A DNA stretch of 24,286 nucleotides from a virus. Numbering within the stretch: the stretch's first letter is position 1; each line of letters starts with the position of its first letter. The notes under the pieces were generated by a model, which saw only the letters and a program-made list of their open reading frames with translations, ran no database searches and was not told the DNA's origin. The stretch is taken from IMG/VR virus record IMGVR_UViG_3300042197_001004, positions 1 through 24,286 of that record. The stretch is one strand, 5' to 3'. Below, piece after piece: positions 7,787-14,384 of the stretch. A program made the translations under genes and the position numbers.

Positions 7787-8398
7787 GTGAGTCCATTAGA
7801 GCGTCATCCAAGTGGCATAGGAATAGTGTTGCGAGCACCTGTCGCAGCACCAGTTCCTGCACCAGCCCCTGCACCTATACCTGTTCCCGCTCCTGCTCCT
7901 ATTCCTGTTCCAGCACCAGCACCTATTCCTGTGCCTGCTCCAGCACCTATTCCTGTGCCTGCTCCAGCACCTATTCCTGTGCCTGCACCTGCACCTGCCC
8001 CAGTAGCACCTTCACCAGCACCTATTCCTGTGCCTGCACCTGCACCTGCTCCAGTAGCCCCATCGCCTGCTCCTATACCTGTTCCTGCTCCAGCACCTAT
8101 TCCTGTGCCTGCACCTGCACCTATTCCTGTGCCTGCACCTGCACCTGCCCCAGTAGCACCTTCACCAGCACCTATTCCTGTGCCTGCACCTGCACCTGCT
8201 CCAGTAGCCCCATCGCCTGCTCCTGTTGGAGTAACCTGTGAAAGCCAAATCTGTGCTACAGTTTCTGGTGCAGGTACATCTTGCGGTGCTGCCACTGGAT
8301 GCTGTGACTGTTCCTTTGAAGCATGTACCAACGCTTATGGCGTATGCTGCGCTGGTTGCGGAGGAACATGGAATGGAAGCGAGTGTAATCCATGCTAA
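7787..8398 (+). CDS. Ala-Pro repeat fibre-like protein with 12-Cys C-terminal domain
   Basis: GTG at 7787 follows AAGGAG (7776-7781) by five bases. Of 203 residues, about 15-146 consist of units such as PAPAPIPV and APAPVAPSPAP. Alternate prolines force an extended, rigid rod; Ser-Pro occurs four times as APSPAP. From VGVTCESQ on, the last 57 residues hold 12 cysteines with CC pairs (GCCDCS, VCCAGCGG), a compact disulphide or metal-bound knob. It has no signal peptide or membrane segment and directly follows a tail-tip gene, so a spike or fibre role is likely. The repeats look like the glycomodules of plant hydroxyproline-rich proteins, and prolyl-hydroxylase-like and glycosyltransferase genes follow. 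Function is inferred; a host-targeted secreted protein is an alternative. Confidence 0.72.
   Translation: MSPLERHPSGIGIVLRAPVAAPVPAPAPAPIPVPAPAPIPVPAPAPIPVPAPAPIPVPAPAPIPVPAPAPAPVAPSPAPIPVPAPAPAPVAPSPAPIPVPAPAPIPVPAPAPIPVPAPAPAPVAPSPAPIPVPAPAPAPVAPSPAPVGVTCESQICATVSGAGTSCGAATGCCDCSFEACTNAYGVCCAGCGGTWNGSECNPC
7967..8224 (+). repeat. Perfect 108-bp direct repeat within the Ala-Pro gene
   Basis: Bases 7967-8074 are identical to 8117-8224, with copies offset by 150 bases (exactly 50 codons), so gain or loss keeps the frame. Shorter in-frame units (CCAGCACCTATTCCTGTGCC type) repeat upstream from about 7860. Synonymous changes separate the other units, but the 108-bp copies are identical, suggesting a recent duplication. 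Confidence 0.9.
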
Positions 8399-8444
8399 TG
8401 CAAGATAATATAAATTATGCTACACTACTACTAAGGAGAACTAA

Positions 8445-8672
8445 ATGAAAAGAAAAATTATATTCGTCGTTGATGGCGAAGTAGGAATGAACTTATATTT
8501 TGAAGACGAAGGCGATGGAACTGCCAAGTTTCAAAGAAATGCTGCTCATTATGCCTGCTTAACTTCTAATCCTGAAATTATTGAAGTTCCTGCAGCACAA
8601 GAGATTATTGAAGATGTTGACTATTTTGGATGGGGTTACAAAGATGGAAAACTCACAAAGCCAACCGAATAA
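8445..8672 (+). CDS. Small acidic hypothetical protein
   Basis: AAGGAG at 8433-8438 precedes ATG 8445 by six bases. The 75-residue acidic protein starts KRKIIFVVDGEVGMNLYFED, has a middle AHYACLTSNPEIIEVP and ends with DVDYFGWGYKDGKLTKP, which looks like a short beta-rich domain. Similar small proteins occur next to tail genes in aquatic phages, but I cannot assign a function. It is the first gene of the overlapping chain that leads into the oxygenases. A role as accessory tail or chaperone protein is a guess. Confidence 0.62.
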   Translation: MKRKIIFVVDGEVGMNLYFEDEGDGTAKFQRNAAHYACLTSNPEIIEVPAAQEIIEDVDYFGWGYKDGKLTKPTE

Positions 8673-8910
8673 ATCTGCTTGGCAAAAATGGAAAGAAAAT
8701 CTTGGAGAAACAAGACCATGGGACTTGGTAAATCCAAATGCTGATAGAGCACCAGAAGAAGAGGCTCAAAGAAGATTGGAAATATGTAAAGCCTGCCCAG
8801 AACTAATTAAATTAACTACACAATGTAAAAAATGTGGCTGTGTTATGGCTGGTAAAGTTAAATTAAGTAAAGCATCATGTCCATTAGGAAAGTGGGGTCA
8901 ATATGAATAA
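8644..8910 (+). CDS. Zinc-ribbon-like small protein (Cys-rich)
   Basis: I take ATG 8644, inside the end of the previous gene, giving 88 residues; the frame is open from 8581 but that part is a shadow. The first half is polar with two Trp-rich stretches (SAWQKWKENLGETRPWD). The second half has ICKACPE, then QCKKCGCVMAGK, then ASCPLGKW: two CxxC knuckles plus further cysteines that could bind one zinc. This arrangement is common in short proteins of cyanophage and pelagiphage glycan regions and sits directly upstream of 2OG oxygenases there too. Role unknown; an adaptor or regulator of the next enzymes is possible. It overlaps both neighbours by 29 and 8 bases. Confidence 0.68.
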   Translation: MENSQSQPNKSAWQKWKENLGETRPWDLVNPNADRAPEEEAQRRLEICKACPELIKLTTQCKKCGCVMAGKVKLSKASCPLGKWGQYE

Positions 8911-9499
8911 AGAAGAAATAGCACCTGGAATAGTTGTTTATAGCGATGTAATTCCTGATAGCGAAGATTTGTATAAAAATATAGAAGAAGGAATGAAGTC
9001 TGCTGGAATATCCTGGGAAGTAGCAAGGGTAAAAGAACAAGATGCTAATCATATTAATCCAGATTCAAGAGACACAAGCATTATAGGAGTTCCTTATAGG
9101 CCGTTGACTGAACTAAATTTAGCAAGTCCATCAGAATTATTTAACAAGAATCTTAGCGATTTGTTTTTTACTCATTTTGATCCATTAGAAAAAGATTATG
9201 CTGCAATGTATTCAGTTGATATGAATTGGCATGATAGTTTTGGAGTTTTAAAATATGGAAAAGGTCAAAAATTTACTAATCATGTAGACGACCATCAAGA
9301 ATTTCATAGACGAATATCTACAGTTTATTATTTGAATGAAAACTATACAGGTGGAGAAATTAACTTTCCTCGTTTTGGCATCACATTTAAGCCTAAAGCC
9401 AATCAAATGATTGTGTTTCCATCTACTTATGTTTATAATCACTCCGTATCTCCAGTCATTGAAGGCGAAAGATATGCTGTAGTTAGTTGGTTGCGATGA
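8903..9499 (+). CDS. 2-oxoglutarate/Fe(II)-dependent oxygenase (prolyl 4-hydroxylase-like)
   Basis: The 198-residue protein shows the full iron and cosubstrate set of the prolyl-hydroxylase-like superfamily: H127-V-D129 in FTNHVDD, H180 in VYNHSVSP, and R190 in GERYAVVSW ten residues later, which should bind 2-oxoglutarate. STVYYLNENYTGGEINFP between them is the usual strand pair with Gly-Gly-Glu. The reaction would be hydroxylation of a target (often a proline in protein) with O2 and 2-oxoglutarate, giving succinate and CO2. The substrate cannot be read from sequence. The Ala-Pro repeat protein encoded two genes upstream is an obvious candidate. The start overlaps the Zn-ribbon gene by eight bases. 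Confidence 0.88.
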   Translation: MNKEEIAPGIVVYSDVIPDSEDLYKNIEEGMKSAGISWEVARVKEQDANHINPDSRDTSIIGVPYRPLTELNLASPSELFNKNLSDLFFTHFDPLEKDYAAMYSVDMNWHDSFGVLKYGKGQKFTNHVDDHQEFHRRISTVYYLNENYTGGEINFPRFGITFKPKANQMIVFPSTYVYNHSVSPVIEGERYAVVSWLR

Positions 9500-10056
9500 C
9501 AGAGCCACTATTAGTAACTGATGTTTTAAATCAAGAAGACTATGATAGGCTTCTCCTTGCCGTAGCCAATCCTAAGAGTTTTGAATTTTCTGCGGGATTT
9601 AGTAGATACTGCATTGCAGATAATAGCCTACCTATTCTAAAAGAATTAGCAGATAAGTTAGTACCTAAAGCAAGAGAAGCATTTAATAGCGAAGGTCTAT
9701 TACCTACATATGCCTTGTTTGCACACTATGAGGGTCAAAACCCTGAGCCAAGTTTATACAAGCACAAAGACGATAACGCATGTACTTATACTCTTGATAT
9801 GTGTGTTTATCAGGTAGAGCCATGGGACCTATTTGTTGAGGATAAGGCATATACACTTTATCCTAATCAAGCCCTTGCCTACTATGGAAATGATCAATGG
9901 CACTGGAGAGAGAAGTTCCCTAATCCAGAAACTAATTATGTTGCTATGATTTTCTTCCACTTTGCAGAACCTGATCATTGGTATTTTACTAAGGGTCCAG
10001 ACTATTTAAGAGTAATTAGGGGCGAGATATCAGAAGATGAATGGAATAACAGATAA
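9496..10056 (+). CDS. Second 2OG-Fe(II) oxygenase-like protein
   Basis: ATG 9496 overlaps the upstream stop as ATGA. The 186-residue product has a clear H90-K-D92 motif (LYKHKDDNACTYTLDMCVYQ) and a likely distal histidine H136 in YGNDQWHWREKFPNP, then NYVAMIFFHFAEPDHW. The usual arginine about ten residues after the distal histidine is not obvious; that position falls near NPETNY, so cosubstrate binding may differ. It is not a recent duplicate of the neighbouring oxygenase, since similarity is confined to motifs. A hydroxylase acting on protein or sugar is likely. Two adjacent oxygenases could modify different positions or substrates in the same pathway. Confidence 0.75.
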   Translation: MTEPLLVTDVLNQEDYDRLLLAVANPKSFEFSAGFSRYCIADNSLPILKELADKLVPKAREAFNSEGLLPTYALFAHYEGQNPEPSLYKHKDDNACTYTLDMCVYQVEPWDLFVEDKAYTLYPNQALAYYGNDQWHWREKFPNPETNYVAMIFFHFAEPDHWYFTKGPDYLRVIRGEISEDEWNNR

Positions 10057-11077
10057 AATATTCTTCCAGTTATGGAATCCTACTGGACTAATAAATCAAG
10101 TAATGAGCCTGGAGTTAGCAGTAGGACTTTCACATGAGACGAATGCACCTGTAGTAGTTCATTATGTAAGTAACAATGGTGACAACCTATACGACTTTAA
10201 AAAAGTTCCAATATATACTCCAAGTAGGTGGTACAACAAACAAAGAGAAGGTTTTACTAATCCTGATCAGTTCCCACATCTTTTAGACCTTCTTGATTTT
10301 GATGCAAACATCATAGTTATTGATGAAAAAATAAATGCATTTAAACAAGAAGAAGTAGTCATAGACGACACAATGAATAACTACTACTATAGCAATCAGC
10401 CAGAAATAACAGAATATGAACTGGCATTTGCTGAGGGTAGACAAAGATTACCATTAGATAGACCAGTACATCTAAAAGGAACATTAGGCTGGTATTCAAG
10501 ATTCTTTTATGGCAGAACACCTGAACTAAATAAGACATTATCTTCAGTTAGATTTAAGAAGGAATATACTGATTTGGCTCAGAAAATATCTGCATCTTTG
10601 GGTACATTCCAAGGAATGCACTTAAGGTTATCTGATCATGTTAAGATGTTTAATACTACCCAAGAGATGTTTGAAGACTGGCTAAATAAATTTGAACAAA
10701 ATAACATGCCAATTGTAGTATCTACATGTGAGCCAGGTCATAAAATGGTTCAAGACAACAAGCATAGATTTATTTTATTAGATGAATATATCGTTAATAA
10801 CTTTGCAGATGATTTTAAAGACCTACCGTTTCAAGACGAGGTAGTATTTGGGCTTATATGTAATTTAGTTCTTCATGATTCCGTAAATTTTGTGGGTACA
10901 TCAGGAAGCACCTATACAGCCTACATACATAGAGTTAGAAATCAAAAGGGCATTGAGACATGGGATTTCTTTGATAATCCTCCTAAAGCAAATGGATGGG
11001 CATATTCCTGGTTCGGTTATCCATTAGACAATGGCAGAAAAATGTGGTGGCGAGAATGGGAAGAATCTAAATGCTAA
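10037..11077 (+). CDS. Fucosyltransferase-like glycosyltransferase (GDP-sugar dependent)
   Basis: The 346-residue protein overlaps the previous gene by 20 bases. It begins FFQLWNPTGLINQVMSLELA, the GxxNQ-type opening found in fucosyltransferase-fold enzymes, where the N-terminal loop binds the acceptor. The motif H195-L-R197-L-S-D-H corresponds to the HxRxSD donor-binding segment of alpha-1,6- and O-fucosyltransferases. Near the C-terminus FVGTSGSTYTAYIHRVR matches the GT(S)xSTF(T/S) loop that holds the GDP diphosphate. A GDP-fucose-like donor is therefore probable, perhaps GDP-L-galactose or another hexose. The acceptor could be a protein Ser/Thr or hydroxyproline, or a lipid-linked glycan. 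Confidence 0.72.
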   Translation: MNGITDKIFFQLWNPTGLINQVMSLELAVGLSHETNAPVVVHYVSNNGDNLYDFKKVPIYTPSRWYNKQREGFTNPDQFPHLLDLLDFDANIIVIDEKINAFKQEEVVIDDTMNNYYYSNQPEITEYELAFAEGRQRLPLDRPVHLKGTLGWYSRFFYGRTPELNKTLSSVRFKKEYTDLAQKISASLGTFQGMHLRLSDHVKMFNTTQEMFEDWLNKFEQNNMPIVVSTCEPGHKMVQDNKHRFILLDEYIVNNFADDFKDLPFQDEVVFGLICNLVLHDSVNFVGTSGSTYTAYIHRVRNQKGIETWDFFDNPPKANGWAYSWFGYPLDNGRKMWWREWEESKC

Positions 11078-11148
11078 AACGAATTAGATATAAATTTAAT
11101 ATGTGGCGTAAATACAGGAAAATCAAAAAGGGTCCTGTGATTTACTAA
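11071..11148 (+). CDS. 25-residue basic peptide, chained between two glycan genes
   Basis: ATG 11071 overlaps the fucosyltransferase-like stop (ATGCTAA), and its own TAA 11146-11148 shares a base with the next ATG. The 25 residues include ten Lys or Arg (KRIRYKFN, then RKYRKIKKG), giving a strongly cationic peptide with aromatic residues. This is the only reading that leaves no gap in a chain where every gene overlaps the next, which supports translation. It could simply act as a coupling bridge, or the peptide could bind membrane or nucleic acid. No homologue can be judged. Confidence 0.5.
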   Translation: MLKRIRYKFNMWRKYRKIKKGPVIY

Positions 11149-12086
11149 TGCTATTTGATGTATTTAATCCCAGAATAATCCCTCATGTTGGATATGATAA
11201 AACTAATCCTAAGAAAAATTATTCTCAATCCCAGCCAATTTTAGCAAGGCATTCTGAGATAGCCAGACCTGAATATAACTATCAATGGAATAGCGATGGA
11301 ATAAGATCCATAGAACTCTCTACAAGACCCTCTGTAATGGCTTTAGGATGCTCTATAACGCTTGGACAGGGCCTTCCTGTATCCCTACGCTGGACAGACC
11401 TTCTAAGTGCCTCTATGGGCCTCTCAGTGGCTAATTTGGCCTATTCTGGAGCCTCTGCTAACAAGGTGGTATCAAGTTTTTTTGGAGCCATACATCAGTA
11501 TCAATATAAGCCTGAAATAGTCATTGCTCATTTTGCTAATTTTGAGAGATTTTATTTTATTGATGGGTATGGAAGTGGGCTTAGAGATTGGTATGCTAAT
11601 CATAAGTCTAAGAAGACCAAGGTTTCTGCACCATGGGATTATGAAGAAATATTGCCTTATGAATGGGTCTATTATCAAAATCTTGATCATATAAAAATGC
11701 TTGAAGCATTCTGTGAGTCTAATAGAATTAGATTAATGTGGTCAACATGGTCAAATGGATTAACAGATGATCAAGAGCAATTCTTGAAAGATAATTTTAG
11801 ATATTATGTTCCTGATACAACCAAAAAAGATTTTCCTTCAAGTTTTGAATTTGAATTTAGAGTGCATGTTGACAGTATTTCAGAACTGACTCCACATTAT
11901 GAAATGATAAATTGGCAGGGCTGTCATAAAGACTGGAAATATAAACATCCAGATATATTTGACTATGCCTATGATTATCATAAGATTGCTGGCGAATGGG
12001 GTCCAGGTGCTCATTGGCCTCATCCAGGACTACATAAACATTTACATATTGCAGAGTTTTGGAAGGAACAACTATGCCAGAAGTAG
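11148..12086 (+). CDS. SGNH/GDSL-type hydrolase or O-acyltransferase
   Basis: The 312-residue product has the three blocks of the SGNH fold. Block I is MALGCSITLGQG with nucleophile S69; block II follows at NLAYSGASANKV with a Gly; block III is IVIAHFANFERF with an Asn; block V may be HWPHPGLHKHLHIAEFW, supplying His. Enzymes of this fold remove or transfer acyl groups on sugars, peptides or lipids. In this setting it could trim or add an acetyl group on the phage glycan, or deacylate host surface polysaccharide. The sequence has no signal peptide, so it probably works in the host cytoplasm. It overlaps the next gene by 13 bases. Confidence 0.75.
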   Translation: MLFDVFNPRIIPHVGYDKTNPKKNYSQSQPILARHSEIARPEYNYQWNSDGIRSIELSTRPSVMALGCSITLGQGLPVSLRWTDLLSASMGLSVANLAYSGASANKVVSSFFGAIHQYQYKPEIVIAHFANFERFYFIDGYGSGLRDWYANHKSKKTKVSAPWDYEEILPYEWVYYQNLDHIKMLEAFCESNRIRLMWSTWSNGLTDDQEQFLKDNFRYYVPDTTKKDFPSSFEFEFRVHVDSISELTPHYEMINWQGCHKDWKYKHPDIFDYAYDYHKIAGEWGPGAHWPHPGLHKHLHIAEFWKEQLCQK

Positions 12087-12961
12087 TTAAAGAGTTTCCA
12101 ACAATGGATGGATTAGGTGCAATGCTATGGAAGAAAATCTATGCCATGTCATATGCCAAATATCATAACAAGTTGTTTGAAGACACACCAATTAAATGGT
12201 TCTTAATACATTCGTCAGATAAAGTTGAAAGCGAAGATGACCCTAAATATACTGAAATGCTTGACAAGTTTAACAATTTACTTTTAAATCCCTGGAAAGA
12301 TATAGATTTTGATTCTGTTCCAGATAAAACTTTATGCCCTCATATTGGTCTTGGTTGGCCATGGCAGCCAGGTATTAATGGAGAAACAGATTATTTAGAA
12401 TCTGCTCCAGAATTTAATAGGTTCTCTGATACAGTTCACAACTCAATAGTTATTCATATCAGAAGAGGCAATGCCATTCCTGAAAATCCAAGGTACACAG
12501 AAGATGAATTCTACTTTAATGTACTAAAAGATATACCTAAAATTATTGATGACTTAAAATTAGATAATCCAAAAGTTATTATTACTACTGATTCCACAAG
12601 GGGAAAGCCATATACTCCTATAGGTGAAGACCAAGTAAGAATGAATCGTCAGCCATTTTTATATAGTGATCAGGCTGGTAGTTATGCAACAACTACAATT
12701 GATATAGACTTGCTTAAAAGTGCTTACCCTAATGTTGAAATAATAGATGATTTAGATACATATGATGCATTTATTCTTATGCTTACCGCAAAAGTTTTAA
12801 TAGTTGGAAGTTCTTCGTTTAGTCAGTCTGCAGGACTATTGTCTACAAACATGGTTATCGCTATGCAAAACAAAGAAAATATGAATCCTTCTTGGAACAC
12901 ATTTAAAAATAAAGTTGGACAGTTAGATAAATGGGGTCATTATGAAAATACTTGGAATTAA
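12074..12961 (+). CDS. GT11-like fucosyltransferase family glycosyltransferase
   Basis: I start at ATG 12074, with GGAAGGA at 12061-12067 seven bases upstream; a TTG at 12059 would add five residues. The 295-residue product has IVIHIRRGNAIPENPRY (H128-I-R130-R131), the HxRRxD/N signature of alpha-1,2-fucosyltransferases and related GT11/FUT8-like enzymes. It has VIITTDSTRG (the TDD-like segment) and the C-terminal loop VGSSSFSQSAGLLS that contacts the donor phosphate. The N-terminus lacks the usual GxGNQ string (here DGLGAMLWKK), so it is divergent. It likely uses a GDP-sugar. Together with the gene at 10037 it suggests a glycan of at least two residues. Confidence 0.72.
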   Translation: MPEVVKEFPTMDGLGAMLWKKIYAMSYAKYHNKLFEDTPIKWFLIHSSDKVESEDDPKYTEMLDKFNNLLLNPWKDIDFDSVPDKTLCPHIGLGWPWQPGINGETDYLESAPEFNRFSDTVHNSIVIHIRRGNAIPENPRYTEDEFYFNVLKDIPKIIDDLKLDNPKVIITTDSTRGKPYTPIGEDQVRMNRQPFLYSDQAGSYATTTIDIDLLKSAYPNVEIIDDLDTYDAFILMLTAKVLIVGSSSFSQSAGLLSTNMVIAMQNKENMNPSWNTFKNKVGQLDKWGHYENTWN

Positions 12962-14384
12962 CGAAACAACACATGACGCATCAGTTACCCTTATAGAAAA
13001 TGGAAACATATTATTTGCTGGACATGCTGAAAGATTTAGCAAAGAGAAAAACGACTGGTACACAAATGATGAATTAATTGATCATGCACTATCTTATGGA
13101 GAACCAGACAGAATTGCATACTACGAACACAGATGGTTAAAGAAAGCAAGAATAATAACTCGTGGTGGCTTTGGTGGAGACAAGCCTTATTATCTCAACA
13201 GAGCAGATCTAAAATGGGTACCAAGAGAATCATTTAGCCACCACTTTTCTCATGCAGCAGCAGGCTACTATACAAGTAAATTTGATGACGCAGTAATTGT
13301 AGTCTTAGACGCTATAGGTGAATTCAATACAACAAGTATCTGGGTTGGCGAGGGCAGTAATATAAAGCCTGTAAAGAAGAAAAACTACCCATTTAGTTTT
13401 GGTTTATTTTATTCAGCCTTCACAAATCTTGTAGGCCTAAAGCCTAATGAAGAAGAATATATATTCATGGGAATGGCTGCATATGGAGATTGGCGTAAAT
13501 ATTATAAAGATGTAGAAAGTTATTTCCCATCCAGAAAAGAACAAGCCTACAATTTCCACAAAGGAATAATTGATTGGCCACATCATATAGACGAACAGGC
13601 TAAGTTTGATATTGCAGCAGCAGTGCAACATATTTACACAGTTAGACTTGCAGAGTTTATGCAATATGCAAAGCAATTAACAGGCAAAAAGAATTTAGTA
13701 TTCATGGGTGGTTGTGCTTTAAACTGTTCAGCAAATACCAGACTTTGGGAGATATTTGATGATATCTGGATCATGCCTAACCCTGGTGATGCAGGCAGTT
13801 CTTTAGGTGCCGCCGCAGCAGCGTATGGCAAGCATATAAACTGGAAAGACCCATATCTTGGCTATGACTTAGGTGGTCCATATCCAGTAACTGAAATTAT
13901 TACAGGATTGATTAGAAATAAAATTGTGGCAGTAGCATCAGGAAAAGCGGAGTACGGTCCAAGAGCGTTAGGTAATAGAAGCATCTTGGCAGACCCAAGA
14001 GATCCTGATATCAAAGACAAAGTAAATTTAATTAAGAAGCGTGAACTATTTAGGCCATTTGCTCCTGTAGTGATGGAAGAACATGCCTCTAAATGGTTCA
14101 AGATGAACTTTGCAAGCCCATACATGCAGTATGCAGTAGAGTGTTTACAACCAGATAAGATTCCTGCTGTGGTTCACAAAGACGGTACTTCAAGAGTACA
14201 AACTGTTAATAAAGAACAACATCCAGGACTGTACGAAGTATTATCAAATTGGTATGCCATGACAGGTGTTCCTGTTTTGTTAAATACAAGCCTAAATATA
14301 AAAGGGCAACCTCTTCTCAATGACGAGAATGACATTGTTGAGTGGGAAAAAACTTACAATACAAAGATAGCGGGGCAAATATGA
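12942..14384 (+). CDS. O-carbamoyltransferase (NodU/CmcH/TobZ family)
   Basis: The 480-residue protein starts MKILGINETTHDASVTLIEN, the typical start of the N-terminal Kae1-like domain. It then has SHHFSHAAAGYYTSKFDDA (metal-binding His), GGCALNCSANTRLWE and NPGDAGSSLGAA. The C-terminal YrdC-like domain has EYGPRALGNRSILADPRD, RPFAPVVMEEHA and TGVPVLLNTSLNIKGQPL. All are diagnostic. The family uses carbamoyl phosphate and ATP to make carbamoyl-adenylate and then carbamoylates a hydroxyl group on a sugar (Nod factor, tobramycin, bleomycin mannose). At 480 residues it is shorter than most members but both domains are present. It overlaps its neighbours by 20 and 4 bases. Confidence 0.9.
   Translation: MKILGINETTHDASVTLIENGNILFAGHAERFSKEKNDWYTNDELIDHALSYGEPDRIAYYEHRWLKKARIITRGGFGGDKPYYLNRADLKWVPRESFSHHFSHAAAGYYTSKFDDAVIVVLDAIGEFNTTSIWVGEGSNIKPVKKKNYPFSFGLFYSAFTNLVGLKPNEEEYIFMGMAAYGDWRKYYKDVESYFPSRKEQAYNFHKGIIDWPHHIDEQAKFDIAAAVQHIYTVRLAEFMQYAKQLTGKKNLVFMGGCALNCSANTRLWEIFDDIWIMPNPGDAGSSLGAAAAAYGKHINWKDPYLGYDLGGPYPVTEIITGLIRNKIVAVASGKAEYGPRALGNRSILADPRDPDIKDKVNLIKKRELFRPFAPVVMEEHASKWFKMNFASPYMQYAVECLQPDKIPAVVHKDGTSRVQTVNKEQHPGLYEVLSNWYAMTGVPVLLNTSLNIKGQPLLNDENDIVEWEKTYNTKIAGQI

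Noticed and set aside
7840-8230. Possible CRISPR array or non-coding tandem repeat
   Set aside because: The units are in-frame codons for Ala-Pro with no unique spacers.
7804-8331. Long minus-strand ORF (175 codons, Gly-Ala-rich) opposite the Ala-Pro gene
   Set aside because: It is the mirror of the Pro-rich repeats (GGX/GCX codons), has no ribosome binding site or neighbours on that strand, and all other genes lie on the + strand.
8401-8432. Possible promoter with TATGCT before the gene at 8445
   Set aside because: No -35 at an acceptable distance; the AT-rich stretch alone is weak evidence.
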